Assembly: GCF_004770265.1 (NCBI RefSeq)
Contig: NZ_RQGQ01000016.1
Coordinates: 62,001-126,000 of the forward strand
From: Leptospira congkakensis
GTDB taxonomy: Bacteria > Spirochaetota > Leptospiria > Leptospirales > Leptospiraceae
DNA: 64,000 nucleotides
Direction of reading: 5' to 3'
The position numbers and the translations under genes are program-made. Of this stretch, positions 1 to 8,982 are shown one piece after another (position 1 is the first letter of the stretch; every line of letters starts with the position of its first letter). The notes under the pieces were generated by a model, which searched no databases, was not told the DNA's origin, and worked only from the letters and a program-made list of their open reading frames with translations.

Positions 1-1
1 T

Positions 2-754
2 GTTCGGTTCCTAACCTTACTCAAAACCAACGAAGTACTTTTTATCGACGAAATCCACGGCTTTATCAAAAAACAGGAAGAGTTGCTCTATCCTGCGATG
101 GAGAACTTCTTTGTGGATCTTGTTGTTGGGGAAGGTGTCACTGCCAATGCCCTCCAGATCCAACTCCAGCCCTTTACCCTTGTTGGTGCCACCACTCGCT
201 CCGGTCTAGTCAGTGAACCCCTAAAGACAAGATTTGGAATCCATCTAAAACTTGATTTTTATACTGATGGGGAAATGCAAATCATCGTGGATCGTTCTGC
301 CAAACTTCTCGGTGTTTCTCTTGGAGAAGGGGTTGCTTTCGAAATTGGAAAACGAAGCCGAAAAACTCCTAGGATTGCCAACCACCTTTTGAAACGAGTT
401 CGGGACTTTGCAGAAGTTAGAAATGAAACATCAGTCAGTTTAGAAACTTGCCGATTTGCTTTTGATAGGATGGGCGTGGATCATTTAGGCCTCGATGTTG
501 TGGACCGACAAATTTTGGACATCCTCATCAATCGTTACGGTGGTGGGCCTGTGGGCATCAAACCCATTGCCGTGGTTCTCGGGGAGGAAGAACGGACTCT
601 AGAAGACACATACGAGCCATTCCTCGTCCGAGTGGGCCTAATTGACCGCACACCACAAGGTCGAGTGGCTACGAAAAAGGCTTACGAACATTTGGGACTT
701 GTGTATACTGGAAATACCGGGGAAAATCGCGAAAATGGCCCAACTCTCTTTTGA
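2..754 (+). CDS. ruvB: Holliday junction branch-migration ATPase RuvB (5'-truncated by window edge)
   Basis: RuvB is the AAA+ motor that drives branch migration of Holliday junctions with RuvA and RuvC. The reading frame is open from base 2, so the N-terminus with Walker A lies outside the window. Visible are the Walker B motif LFIDEIH at about bases 38-58, the RuvB-typical LLYPAMEN stretch, the sensor/arginine segment GATTRSG, and the C-terminal winged-helix region with DRQILDIL and RYGGGPVGI. The C-terminal tail is normal for the family. Its last 20 bases overlap the start of the TonB-like gene. Identity is clear; only the first third is missing. Confidence 0.96.
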   Translation, partial: VRFLTLLKTNEVLFIDEIHGFIKKQEELLYPAMENFFVDLVVGEGVTANALQIQLQPFTLVGATTRSGLVSEPLKTRFGIHLKLDFYTDGEMQIIVDRSAKLLGVSLGEGVAFEIGKRSRKTPRIANHLLKRVRDFAEVRNETSVSLETCRFAFDRMGVDHLGLDVVDRQILDILINRYGGGPVGIKPIAVVLGEEERTLEDTYEPFLVRVGLIDRTPQGRVATKKAYEHLGLVYTGNTGENRENGPTLF

Positions 755-1652
755 TTTCCGATTGCCTGAAAAGGAAGAAGGGGAACGTAGACTTTTCTTC
801 GCCTTCACCTTTGTCATCCTCATTGCATCCTTTGTACTCGCTCATCTCATCACAAGGAATATGCTTTGGAAGATGTTGGCTGAAGAACAAGCTTCGGAAA
901 TGTTAGGGCAAAAAGAACAGGAAAAAATTTACGAAGTTCTCGTCGAACAACAGTTCATCAATCCAGACAAAAAAGATGAGTACAAAGCTCTCTCTAACAA
1001 GGATTCGTCGGGAGGTGGTGGTATCACAGAAAAACAAGGATTCCACACTCTGACACAATTTCGTGAATTCATCATGGGAAGTTCTGCTTCCACTCCGAGT
1101 AAAGCCCAACCCAAATCAGAACAATCCAAAGAGGAAGAACTTTTTGAAGTAGGGATTTTTAAAGCAGATCCTAAAACTAATTCTAATTCAGAAGAAAGTC
1201 CGAACCAATCTGCAAGTTCCGGACAAATGACAAAAATTCCTTTTAACTATAGATTCCAACAGGACTTTTTGTTTCGATGGGACGGAGCAAAGGCTCTCAC
1301 TATCCCCACCAAACAGTTAGCAGGTTATTATTACTTTAAAAACATGTTGAAACGAATTGAGGAATCTTTTGCTCCACCAGGTGGTGGAAACTATGCTTAC
1401 CGAGATATAGCAGGTGTTGTGGCAAGGGAAGGAATCAAAGAAGGGGAAACAAAAGTTTTGTTTATGTTAAGTGAACAAGGTCAAGTGTTGGATGTTCGTT
1501 TGGTTTCTTCGCAAGGTCAAGTGGTAGTAGACCAAGCCTGTATGGATTCCATCAAAGGCCAGAACTTTGGTCCAGTTCCTGAAGAAGTTAAATCCAAAGG
1601 TCTTATCTTTGGAATTAACTTTATTTTTCCAGGAATGCGATACTATCGTTAG
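735..1652 (+). CDS. TonB-like energy-transducer family protein
   Basis: This is a 305-residue protein with a short cytoplasmic N-terminus, one membrane segment at residues about 19-40, a long low-complexity linker rich in Ser, Lys and Glu (about 45-180), and a TonB C-terminal-like domain in the last 75 residues ([20 protein letters not shown] followed by a conserved-looking A-C-MDSI segment). TonB proteins pass proton-motive force from ExbB/ExbD to outer-membrane transporters. No exbB, exbD or receptor gene is adjacent, so the partner is unknown. I chose ATG 735 because the upstream in-frame extension runs inside ruvB and has no membrane-protein character. The 20-base overlap with ruvB suggests translational coupling. 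Confidence 0.75.
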   Translation: MAQLSFDFRLPEKEEGERRLFFAFTFVILIASFVLAHLITRNMLWKMLAEEQASEMLGQKEQEKIYEVLVEQQFINPDKKDEYKALSNKDSSGGGGITEKQGFHTLTQFREFIMGSSASTPSKAQPKSEQSKEEELFEVGIFKADPKTNSNSEESPNQSASSGQMTKIPFNYRFQQDFLFRWDGAKALTIPTKQLAGYYYFKNMLKRIEESFAPPGGGNYAYRDIAGVVAREGIKEGETKVLFMLSEQGQVLDVRLVSSQGQVVVDQACMDSIKGQNFGPVPEEVKSKGLIFGINFIFPGMRYYR

Positions 1653-1655
1653 TTG

Positions 1656-1967
1656 TTAATCGGTCACAAGAGTACAACCATACTCCTTTGAGAGATATTT
1701 TGCCGTATTGCTTCGTCCAAGTCCTTTCACAGTCACCGACATATTTTCTTTATCCAGTTTGAATTCACTGATCGGAACCCACTGGCGAGCAAAGTCATGG
1801 CATTGTTCTTCGGAGAGTTGCATTACAAAGTAACAACTACAGTATTCTTTTGAATAAAAACTAGAGATGATGGATGGAAAACTAGATAAATGTTTCCAGT
1901 TCCATTGTGCCCAAAACAAAACAAATAAAAATAACAAAGAAAGGATAACAGAGATTTTTCTTTTCAT
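1656..1967 (-). CDS. small membrane-anchored Cys-rich protein, companion of the serine hydrolase
   Basis: A 103-residue protein with an N-terminal hydrophobic segment (residues about 5-21), then a soluble part with Cys43, Cys45, Cys56 and Cys98. The pattern CSCYFV ... LDKENMSVTVKGLG ... YGCTLV resembles, from memory, the short region that precedes the class C beta-lactamase domain in some proteobacterial serine hydrolases. Here it is a separate gene 4 bases downstream of a serine hydrolase, so the two are probably co-transcribed. Its biochemical role is unknown. A membrane-tethered partner of the hydrolase lipoprotein is an inference from location and pattern. Confidence 0.7.
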   Translation of the reverse strand: MKRKISVILSLLFLFVLFWAQWNWKHLSSFPSIISSFYSKEYCSCYFVMQLSEEQCHDFARQWVPISEFKLDKENMSVTVKGLGRSNTAKYLSKEYGCTLVTD

Positions 1968-1971
1968 ATGG

Positions 1972-3153
1972 TTACCGAATTACCGACTCTTTTACTAATT
2001 TTAAAAAATCATTTTTGATAAACGCTTTTTCGCGATCATCTCCAAATCGAACAATGATTAAATCTAGACTTGGAATTACATACAACATTTGTCCCCAATG
2101 TCCAAGGCCGGCAAAGGTATCTTTGGGAGCATCTGGCCAAGGTTCGTGAACTCCTCTTTCAGGAACTCCAGTGTTGGCATACCAATGAGCCGTGTAATTG
2201 TCCTGGTCTAGGTCTTCAGAAAAAGGTGTGGTTTTATACCCAGGGGCAGGAGTTCTAGTGAACTGCACCCAACCTTCAGGTAACAAACGTTCACCGTTCC
2301 AAATTCCATCGTTCAAATATAAATATCCGATTTTTGCTAAGTCTTTGGCAGTCATATAAAGATAGGAAGAACCAACATAAGTTCCAGACCCATCTCTTTC
2401 AAAAGTCACATTTGTGATTCCAAGTGGTTTGAAGATTTTTTCGAAAGGGAGTTTGTCGTATTCTTCGGCTCCGTATACTTTTTTCAAAATGGCAGAAAGG
2501 ATATTGGTATCACAGCTAGAATAATAAACTTGTGTTCCTGGTTCCGCGCGGAGGGGAAGACTTGCACAAAAGGAACCCATATCTTTACGACCTCTTGTGT
2601 ACAACATTGCAATTACGGATGATTTTAGTGGACCACTTTCATATCCTTCTTCGGCGGCAAGTCCGGAAGACATATTGAGGAGGTGTCGGATGGTAATTTT
2701 TTTATGAGCTTCATCACGGCTTAAGGGTTCGTAATGATAATAACCAGGATCGTCTAATTTAACAAGACCTTGTTTGACAGCGATCCCATACATGGTTTGT
2801 AAAATACTTTTAGAAACCGACCAAGTTAGATGGACTTTGTCTTCGGAAAAATTTCTCGCATATTTTTCATAGATTAGTTTTCCATTTCTTAAGATAACAA
2901 GTGCATCGGTCCTTCTTCCTTTTCTATCTGTTTCATCTCCAGTTCTTGTGAAGGCATATTCTTCTGCTAACTTGAGTTTGCTGGAAGAAACACCAACGGA
3001 TTCAGGGGAAACTACTTTCCAGTTAGGGTTTGGCCATTCTGGTTTCAATCGAGGGTTTAGTGTTACAACTTCAGGTTCACCACCAAAGGGAGAAAGGTCT
3101 TTGCCACAGTGAATGAACGTAAATAAAAGAAGAAAGATAAGACTTCGTTTCAT
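1972..3153 (-). CDS. serine hydrolase lipoprotein, class C beta-lactamase family
   Basis: A 393-residue member of the beta-lactamase/penicillin-binding-protein-like serine hydrolases (COG1680 type). The N-terminus is a lipoprotein signal with a spirochaete-style lipobox, TFIHCG, lipidated Cys16 predicted. The nucleophile motif SxxK is SVSK at residues 112-115. A Tyr motif YYSSCD follows near residue 210, and a GHWGQ segment near residue 355 sits where the third active-site motif is expected. Substrate cannot be told from sequence; family members include esterases, aminohexanoate-oligomer hydrolases and D-amino-acid peptidases. It is followed 4 bases later by the small Cys-rich gene. Confidence 0.88.
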   Translation of the reverse strand: MKRSLIFLLLFTFIHCGKDLSPFGGEPEVVTLNPRLKPEWPNPNWKVVSPESVGVSSSKLKLAEEYAFTRTGDETDRKGRRTDALVILRNGKLIYEKYARNFSEDKVHLTWSVSKSILQTMYGIAVKQGLVKLDDPGYYHYEPLSRDEAHKKITIRHLLNMSSGLAAEEGYESGPLKSSVIAMLYTRGRKDMGSFCASLPLRAEPGTQVYYSSCDTNILSAILKKVYGAEEYDKLPFEKIFKPLGITNVTFERDGSGTYVGSSYLYMTAKDLAKIGYLYLNDGIWNGERLLPEGWVQFTRTPAPGYKTTPFSEDLDQDNYTAHWYANTGVPERGVHEPWPDAPKDTFAGLGHWGQMLYVIPSLDLIIVRFGDDREKAFIKNDFLKLVKESVIR

Positions 3154-3227
3154 AGAATTCCTTAATCAGATTCGATTCAAAATTCTAAAGGAGGTTGTAT
3201 CAGATTGCAAAGGAAAAAAGAAAGGGA

Positions 3228-3641
3228 TTAAACTTTTTCTGCGTATCCTTTTAGTTTTTGTACCATAGAAAAAAGTCCGTTTCTTCTTGAAATGGAAAGA
3301 AACTTTGCGAGTCCCACTTCTTCGATAAAACCAAGTGAGGCATCCGCTATATCTTTCGGAGATTGTCCTGAAAATACGCGTATTAGAATTGCGATTAGTC
3401 CTTTTGTAAGAGCTGTATCACTATCTGCATCAAACTCCAATCTCCCAACTTCGAGTTTCGGTGCGACCCAAACCTTTGATTGGCAACCAGGGACTATATA
3501 TTCTTCCGTTCGTTTTTCATCAGGATAGGGAGGGAGTTCTTCACCTAACTCAATAAGGTATTGGAACTTTTCTTCCCAATCGGTAAGATCGGCAAACTCT
3601 GCTATGATTTCTTTTTGGATTTCCTCAATGGACTTACTCAT
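3228..3641 (-). CDS. sufE: SufE-type Fe-S cluster assembly protein
   Basis: SufE accepts persulfide sulfur from the cysteine desulfurase SufS and passes it to the SUF scaffold. The 137-residue protein starts MSKSIEEIQK and carries the hallmark YIVPGCQSKVWV with the sulfur-accepting Cys53, followed by the family's GLIAIL ... SGQSP pattern. I placed the start at ATG 3641 because SufE proteins normally begin just before the EIQ helix. An upstream in-frame TTG/ATG region would add ten residues lying within the previous gene. It overlaps the lipoprotein gene upstream by 8 bases. No other suf genes are in the window. Confidence 0.92.
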   Translation of the reverse strand: MSKSIEEIQKEIIAEFADLTDWEEKFQYLIELGEELPPYPDEKRTEEYIVPGCQSKVWVAPKLEVGRLEFDADSDTALTKGLIAILIRVFSGQSPKDIADASLGFIEEVGLAKFLSISRRNGLFSMVQKLKGYAEKV

Positions 3642-4002
3642 GTTTGGCATCCGGAGTTTGCATCTCGACAAACTTATCTTTTTTTCTCATATAGAATTGA
3701 TTAAAGTTTGCTGTGGTTAGATTTTTTAGTTCTACACGGTTCACCGTAGAGACTGTGAGTTCATACAACTCATCATTGGATTTAAAAAAATAATCCATTC
3801 GAAGTTTTTCTTCCAATACATACTCTACATTGTTCCAAATTAATTTTTTGGATTCGAAGTCTACATACAAACATTCGGGAGGTTTCGCGAGCACATAACA
3901 AAACTCTCCTGCTTTGGGAACACCTTTATAAAATAATCCACAGTCAGAAAAAGACATGAGGATGATTATAAAAAATAAAATGTTGCTTGTGAATCGCTTC
4001 AT
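3634..4002 (-). CDS. small hypothetical lipoprotein
   Basis: A 122-residue protein beginning MKRFTSNILF with a hydrophobic signal and a plausible spirochaete lipobox SFSDCG, giving a lipid-modified N-terminal Cys. The mature part contains two more Cys residues in FCYVLAKPPECLYVD. No family is recognised. The start at ATG 4002 is preferred over an upstream in-frame start because it puts the signal peptide at the N-terminus. Its last 8 bases overlap sufE, suggesting co-translation, but a functional link to Fe-S assembly is not implied. Confidence 0.7.
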   Translation of the reverse strand: MKRFTSNILFFIIILMSFSDCGLFYKGVPKAGEFCYVLAKPPECLYVDFESKKLIWNNVEYVLEEKLRMDYFFKSNDELYELTVSTVNRVELKNLTTANFNQFYMRKKDKFVEMQTPDAKHE

Positions 4003-4046
4003 AGACAGTACTAAAAAAAGTTTGATGAATGTTTGGAAAAAATCTT

Positions 4047-5063
4047 TCATTCTTTTTTTTCCGGCGTTAGATCTAGTTTCGATTTGATTCCGGGTTTTTC
4101 CACTATCATCTTAGCAATGAGGATGGGAATCTCTGGATTTTTTTTGCCTGTAGAAAGATAAAAGTCTTCTAAAAGATCAATTCCTTTTTGGGAAAGATTC
4201 TGTAAGTGAAAGATTGTGGCTTCCGTGATGATGGAAGTTTCTGTGATTCGGTCTGGATTGTTTGACTTCGCTTGTCTGAGAAGTGACAAAGCTCCCACAT
4301 AATCTTTTTTATAATACTTTCCAAGACCACGTAAAAAATTTTCTTCCCTTGGTGTGAATTGGATACCTGCTTTGTAGGTTGGATCTTTTGTGATGGTGAT
4401 GAGTTTATCGAGTCCACCTGCATCACCAGCTAACATCGTGTTGAAGGTGAGCAACCAAATATAAACGGTTTGGAACTCTGGGGAAAGTTTAGAACGATCC
4501 AAATTTCCATATTCCTGAATCAAAACTTGTGGCCGTTTGACATGGCGGTGAGTTTCTCCCAGAAACAATAATACCTTGTTGTTTTCCCAATCAGAAAATG
4601 GAGAAGAAGAAAAAGACTCAGCTGTCCTTGCGTTCCAAAATACAGAATCCAAAGTGGAATCTGCAAGAACCGAAGATCCAATAAAATCTTGGAACTCGGA
4701 TCCTAAATGTAAAATCAAACTGTCGTGGTCAAAATAAATTCCGATCCGATATAAATTCCAAAACAAACTCCGAGCAATCAAATGAAAGGCTACAGGATCG
4801 GTTGGATCTTTTTCTGAATAGGTGGTTGCAATCGATTGGAAGTCTTCGATATCTTTTTCTTTCAGGTTTCCCGATTTCCAGAGTTCGATCGTTTTTTCTT
4901 TGGTTTTTTCCGCTCGGACACTTTGGTCTTTTGCAAAAAGAAAATAAATTTCTTTTCTATAGGTAAACCCTAACACGGACAGACCAAGCGCTAAAACCAA
5001 TAGAAATAGCGGTGTCTTTGATTTCTTCTTTCTGTGCGGTTCGTACCGGGAGTAAATCGCCAT
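4047..5063 (-). CDS. membrane-anchored TPR-like protein, function unknown
   Basis: A 338-residue protein with a basic N-terminus (YEPHRKKKSK), one membrane segment at residues about 18-36, and a long helical region with TPR-like helix pairs toward the C-terminus (for example GKYYKKDYVGALSLLRQAK). The start is ATG 5063, which has a GGGAACC ribosome-binding site. A longer in-frame version would run across the divergent promoter region and the small zinc-ribbon gene and has Ser/Lys-rich composition typical of antisense reading. Spacing to the next gene downstream is 44 bases. No enzymatic motif is seen; a scaffold or envelope-assembly role is only a guess. Confidence 0.75.
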   Translation of the reverse strand: MAIYSRYEPHRKKKSKTPLFLLVLALGLSVLGFTYRKEIYFLFAKDQSVRAEKTKEKTIELWKSGNLKEKDIEDFQSIATTYSEKDPTDPVAFHLIARSLFWNLYRIGIYFDHDSLILHLGSEFQDFIGSSVLADSTLDSVFWNARTAESFSSSPFSDWENNKVLLFLGETHRHVKRPQVLIQEYGNLDRSKLSPEFQTVYIWLLTFNTMLAGDAGGLDKLITITKDPTYKAGIQFTPREENFLRGLGKYYKKDYVGALSLLRQAKSNNPDRITETSIITEATIFHLQNLSQKGIDLLEDFYLSTGKKNPEIPILIAKMIVEKPGIKSKLDLTPEKKE

Positions 5064-5095
5064 CGTTGGTTCCCATTTTTTTTTGCCCTCCCCAC

Positions 5096-5124
5096 TTGAC
5101 ACGGCTTTTTCTTTGTGATTTAGT
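5096..5124 (+). promoter_or_regulatory. possible sigma-70-type promoter for the zinc-ribbon gene
   Basis: A perfect TTGACA at 5096-5101 is followed after 17 bases by TTTAGT, a 4/6 match to the -10 consensus. The start codon lies only about ten bases further on, so transcripts would be nearly leaderless, which weakens the call. Confidence 0.3.
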
Positions 5125-5133
5125 GAGAAGGGT

Positions 5134-5313
5134 ATGGAAGATGACTTTTTAGATGATGACGAATTCGATGCAGATAGCCTCAATGAAGACGTCGTAACGT
5201 ATGCTTGTGAGGATTGTGACCACCGTTGGGAAGCCGAAGGGGAGGACGAATACCTTGATTCTTGGGAATTGATCTGTCCAATGTGCGGATCTGCGAATAT
5301 CACCGAATTGTAA
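5134..5313 (+). CDS. small acidic zinc-ribbon protein (59 aa)
   Basis: A 59-residue protein with an acidic N-terminus (MEDDFLDDDE) and two CxxC knuckles, Cys25/Cys28 (ACEDCDHRW) and Cys48/Cys51 (ICPMCGSANI). This is the layout of a rubredoxin/zinc-ribbon fold that binds one zinc ion. The second knuckle followed by GS-N-I-T is typical of zinc-ribbon regulatory proteins. A GAGAAGG ribosome-binding site precedes ATG 5134. It is divergent from the TPR-like membrane gene and ends 1 base before the TTG start of the next gene, so it probably leads the plus-strand operon. It is short enough to be missed by length cut-offs. Role unknown. Confidence 0.85.
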   Translation: MEDDFLDDDEFDADSLNEDVVTYACEDCDHRWEAEGEDEYLDSWELICPMCGSANITEL

Positions 5314-5314
5314 T

Positions 5315-5842
5315 TTGTCTTATTTTCAGTATATTTTTGGTTTTTTGATTCTACCTTCGTTCCTTTGGGGCGAGGTTTCTGGTTTTTCAACCCTCTATAC
5401 AGAATTTAAAAAAGGAAATTACGCCACGGTTTCCAAAGGTTCCCTTCAGTATTTGAATGGATCAGAAAGTGAGAAGGATCCCCGGATTTTTTTCCTCTAT
5501 GTTTCCACGGAAGAGAATTGGGTCCAACTAAAAGGGAAGGTGGTTCGGGATGCTCCACCTAACTTTAGATCATCGGTTCATTATTGGAACGCAATTTATC
5601 TATTTATGGAACGGGCTCTTGTTTTTGGTGAATCAGATTTACTCATTGAATGGGGAAAAGATTTTCAAAAATTTGGAAAACAAAGTCCCAAATACAATGA
5701 TGCCCTTCTTTTATACGGACTTGGTCTTATGGATTTAAAAAACGAATCAGAAGCCAAAAAGGTTTTTTCGGAAATTGAATCTAACTCTCCCTCCAAACAT
5801 GTTTTATCTCAATTAGAAGAAATCAAATCTTCGGGTAAATGA
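5315..5842 (+). CDS. exported hypothetical protein, TPR-like
   Basis: A 175-residue protein whose first 20 residues (FQYIFGFLILPSFLWG) form a signal peptide. The mature part is helical with spaced aromatic and small residues, for example DALLLYGLGLMDLKNESEAK, which looks like a TPR or Sel1-type helix pair. The start appears to be TTG 5315, immediately after the zinc-ribbon stop codon, because there is no ATG before the signal peptide. It abuts rsmD with no gap, so the genes are very likely co-translated. No known function. Confidence 0.7.
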   Translation: MSYFQYIFGFLILPSFLWGEVSGFSTLYTEFKKGNYATVSKGSLQYLNGSESEKDPRIFFLYVSTEENWVQLKGKVVRDAPPNFRSSVHYWNAIYLFMERALVFGESDLLIEWGKDFQKFGKQSPKYNDALLLYGLGLMDLKNESEAKKVFSEIESNSPSKHVLSQLEEIKSSGK

Positions 5843-6457
5843 ATGAAAGGGTTACGTGTATCACAAGGAAAGTGGAAAGGAAAAGAAATTCCTTCTCCAC
5901 CAGATGTATCGGGGCATTTGAATTTTACCAACAGCCTCGTCAAAAAAGCAATTTTTTCTCTTATGGACTCTCGCCTTCTTTCTTGGGGACTCGGTTTTGA
6001 TTCCGTTTTGTTTTGTGATTATTTTGCCGGCAGTGGTCAAATTTCTGCCGAAGCCTATAGCCTTTCAGTTCACAGACTTCTTACTTATGAGTTAGACCAA
6101 ACTAGGTTCAGGCAACTCCATTCGTTATTTCGTGGACTTCCCAATGTACAATTGTTTCGAAAAGATGCAACCAAACATACGTTAAAGTGGGAGATTGGCG
6201 AAGAATCAGCTTATATTTTTTATTTAGACCCACCTTATACATATTGGTCGGAAACACCAACGAGAATGAAAGAGATGTTGGAAGGATTACATAGTTTTTG
6301 TGTATCTTTGCAAAAACCTTTTCTCATTTTATGCCAAATACCAGAACACCAACCAATCAATACAATTTGGGCGGAAGTTCCTCATAAGGTCAGAGAATAC
6401 GGTAGCCATTTGATCATTGAAACAGGTTATGAATATGCCGAGTCTTCCGATCTGTAA
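5843..6457 (+). CDS. rsmD: RsmD-like 16S rRNA guanine-N2 methyltransferase
   Basis: RsmD methylates G966 (E. coli numbering) of 16S rRNA using S-adenosylmethionine. The 204-residue protein has the early FTNSLVKKAIFSLM segment that corresponds to the RVREALFNIL region of RsmD. It also has a SAM-binding motif CDYFAGSGQISAEAYS and the catalytic LDPPYTYW (DPPY, motif IV of N-methyltransferases). The N-terminal and SAM motifs are more divergent than in typical bacterial RsmD, so a related base methyltransferase cannot be excluded. It begins right after the preceding stop codon and overlaps the pbpC-like gene by about 29 bases. Confidence 0.82.
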   Translation: MKGLRVSQGKWKGKEIPSPPDVSGHLNFTNSLVKKAIFSLMDSRLLSWGLGFDSVLFCDYFAGSGQISAEAYSLSVHRLLTYELDQTRFRQLHSLFRGLPNVQLFRKDATKHTLKWEIGEESAYIFYLDPPYTYWSETPTRMKEMLEGLHSFCVSLQKPFLILCQIPEHQPINTIWAEVPHKVREYGSHLIIETGYEYAESSDL

Positions 6458-8549
6458 AACAGATCGTTTTGATTTTGGATCCATTCAAAAGTTAGTTTCG
6501 GTAATTCTAATTGTATTTTTAATCATTGTATCTCCCCTTTGGTCTTTACCAACGTATAAGGAAGTCAAATCACAATACATTCCTTCCGACATACAAGTGT
6601 TTGATCGAAGTGGAGATCTCATCCAAAGATACCGAATCCGCAATGATTACCGATCGGAAGAATGGACAGAATACAATTTACTTCCAAAGTTTTTAATCGA
6701 TTCGGTAGTTCATGCTGAAGACAAACGTTTCTTTGAACATACAGGGATGGATTCGAATGCACTTGTTTCTTCTTTTTGGGGAAACCTTACGGGATCATCA
6801 CTTCGCGGTGGATCCACAATTACAATGCAACTTGTTTCTCTTTTAGACCCTGAACTAAAATCATCTGCATCTAAAAGGAAAACTCTATTTCAAAAATTCA
6901 AACAAATCCAAAGGGCAGTGGAATTAGAAGAAACTTGGACAAAGGAAGAAATCTTTACTGCATATATCAATTTAATTTATTTCAGAGGAGAATTAAAAGG
7001 AATCACTTCTGCAAGTAAAGGGCTCTTCCGGAAATCTCCCGAAGCTCTCACACCTAACGAAACCTATTTGCTTGCGGCCCTAATTCGTTCGCCCCAAAGT
7101 TCTATTGAAAAAGTAATACAACGTGTTTGTTTGCTGAAAAAAGAAAGAGATGGTGCCAATGATTGTGAATCCATATCCCAGCTTGTGCGAGAAAGTTTGT
7201 TTCGTAATTTTGATTATCCCCAATACCCTTCTTTTGTTCCTCTCTACACAAAAACAATTTTAGATTTTTCTAAAGAAGAGGATAAAAACAAGTCACAATT
7301 TAATTCTTCTTTATCCTTAAACTTCCAGAGAAAAGTAGAAGAGATTCTAAAACGAAATGTAAAAACTCTGGCAAATAAAAATGTAAAAGATGGGGCTGTG
7401 ATTGTTATCGAAAATCGCACCGGACAAGTTTTGGTTTACGTTCCTAATATTGGAGAAGAAAGTTCTGTATCCAAACTGGATCTCATTCGAAGCAAAAGAC
7501 AAGTGGGTTCTACCTTAAAACCATTTGTGTATGCAGAAAATTTCCAAGAAAATAAACTCACACCCGACTCCATCCTTTCCGATTCTCCTGTGGGGATCCC
7601 TGTTTACCAAGGAATTTATCGGCCGTTAAACTATGATAAGTCTTATAAGGGAAATGTAACGGTTCGCGAAAGTCTTGGTTCTTCTTTGAATATTCCTGCC
7701 ATTCGGGCTTTGTCCTTTTTGGACATCAATGAATTTGTTTTGGTATTGGAAAAACTTGGAATCACAGGACTTAGATACCCTGAGTTTTATGGTCCATCTT
7801 TGGCTCTCGGAACGGCCGATATTACACTCCTGGAGTTGACTAATGCTTACCGAACGTTAGCGAATGGTGGGATCTATTCTGAATTAAAATTTGATCGTTC
7901 CGAGGATATAATCCATTCTCGAAGAGTATTTTCACCTAAATCAAGTTATATGGTATCGGAAATCCTCGCGGATCGAGAAGCCAGATCTTTAGGATTTGGA
8001 TGGGATAATTTTTTATCTACTTCTTATTACACTTCTGTCAAAACGGGAACAAGCCAAGATATGAGAGATAATTGGTGTATTGGTTATTCAGAAATTTATA
8101 CCGTTGGAGTTTGGGTAGGAAATCCAACAGGAAGTCCTATGTTAGATGTATCGGGAATTACTGGAGCTGCTCCTGTGTGGCGAGAGACTATGGATTTATT
8201 TCATGAGTCAATTGGTTCAAAATTAACTCCGCCTACAGAGGAGAGTTCATTAGAATTAGGTTTTGTTTCGTCTAAAGAAAGTAGGCTAGAAAAAACAAGA
8301 TCAACAAGAATCCTTACACCGGTGAATGGAAGTATATTTGCTTTGGATCCAGATATTCCCTTGGGTCGTCAAAAAATCCTCTTTACTTTCAGTTCTTACG
8401 ATGTTTCGTATTCTTATTATTTAAACGATGAAAAGATCGGGTCTGTCGGAGGGCCTTACCTCTGGGAACCAAAGAAGGGAGAATATCGTTTACAAGTAAA
8501 AGATAAAGATGGCAAACTTTTGTCTCTTTCTTTATTTGAAGTTCGGTAA
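6429..8549 (+). CDS. pbpC: PBP1C-type bifunctional peptidoglycan glycosyltransferase/transpeptidase
   Basis: A 706-residue class A penicillin-binding protein that would polymerise and cross-link peptidoglycan in the periplasm. In order: a membrane anchor near residues 22-40, and a glycosyltransferase domain with the catalytic motif EDKRFFEHTG near residue 97 and RGGSTITMQL. Then comes a transpeptidase domain with nucleophile motif STLK in GSTLKPF, SLN as second motif and KTGTS as third. A C-terminal BiPBP_C-like domain begins with RILTPVNGS. That C-terminal domain and the overall order match PBP1C. Starts at ATG 6429 or 6435 are equally possible; both overlap rsmD. Confidence 0.9.
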   Translation: MNMPSLPICKTDRFDFGSIQKLVSVILIVFLIIVSPLWSLPTYKEVKSQYIPSDIQVFDRSGDLIQRYRIRNDYRSEEWTEYNLLPKFLIDSVVHAEDKRFFEHTGMDSNALVSSFWGNLTGSSLRGGSTITMQLVSLLDPELKSSASKRKTLFQKFKQIQRAVELEETWTKEEIFTAYINLIYFRGELKGITSASKGLFRKSPEALTPNETYLLAALIRSPQSSIEKVIQRVCLLKKERDGANDCESISQLVRESLFRNFDYPQYPSFVPLYTKTILDFSKEEDKNKSQFNSSLSLNFQRKVEEILKRNVKTLANKNVKDGAVIVIENRTGQVLVYVPNIGEESSVSKLDLIRSKRQVGSTLKPFVYAENFQENKLTPDSILSDSPVGIPVYQGIYRPLNYDKSYKGNVTVRESLGSSLNIPAIRALSFLDINEFVLVLEKLGITGLRYPEFYGPSLALGTADITLLELTNAYRTLANGGIYSELKFDRSEDIIHSRRVFSPKSSYMVSEILADREARSLGFGWDNFLSTSYYTSVKTGTSQDMRDNWCIGYSEIYTVGVWVGNPTGSPMLDVSGITGAAPVWRETMDLFHESIGSKLTPPTEESSLELGFVSSKESRLEKTRSTRILTPVNGSIFALDPDIPLGRQKILFTFSSYDVSYSYYLNDEKIGSVGGPYLWEPKKGEYRLQVKDKDGKLLSLSLFEVR

Positions 8550-8556
8550 CAAACAC

Positions 8557-8982
8557 ATGCCAAAACCAATCAAATACAAACATAAATTCACCCAACAGGT
8601 TGTTTGGGGCGAAATGGATGCTTTCGGTCACGTAAACAATGTTACGTACGTTAGATACTTTGAATCTGCTAGGGCGGATTATTTTACAAAGGAAGGACTG
8701 TGGGATTCTCCACACAAACCTGTGAAAGCTGGACCAGTGTTAACACATCTTGATATGGATTATCGCAAACAAGTTGTTTTCCCCGCTACTTTAGAAATTA
8801 GTTTAGAAGTAGATTCTATTTCTTCCAGAGCCTTCACTGTGATTTGTTCTATGTGGAATGAAAATGATGAATGTGTTTTAACAGGAAATGCTTCTTTTGT
8901 TTGGTTTGATTTTGAATTACAAAAACCATCTGCACTTCCAGATCATTTTAAAACAAAATTTGGATCTAACCATTTGGTATGA
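8557..8982 (+). CDS. acyl-CoA thioesterase, 4HBT hot-dog family
   Basis: A 141-residue single hot-dog-fold protein of the YbgC/4-hydroxybenzoyl-CoA thioesterase type. The motif WGEMDAFGHVNNVTYVRYFE contains the catalytic Asp21 and the HVNN loop that defines the family. It would hydrolyse an acyl-CoA to free acid and CoA; chain length cannot be predicted. ATG 8557 was selected because the upstream in-frame extension overlaps pbpC and lacks hot-dog features. The stop overlaps the next start in an ATGA arrangement (8979-8982), indicating coupling with the membrane phosphatase gene. Confidence 0.9.
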   Translation: MPKPIKYKHKFTQQVVWGEMDAFGHVNNVTYVRYFESARADYFTKEGLWDSPHKPVKAGPVLTHLDMDYRKQVVFPATLEISLEVDSISSRAFTVICSMWNENDECVLTGNASFVWFDFELQKPSALPDHFKTKFGSNHLV

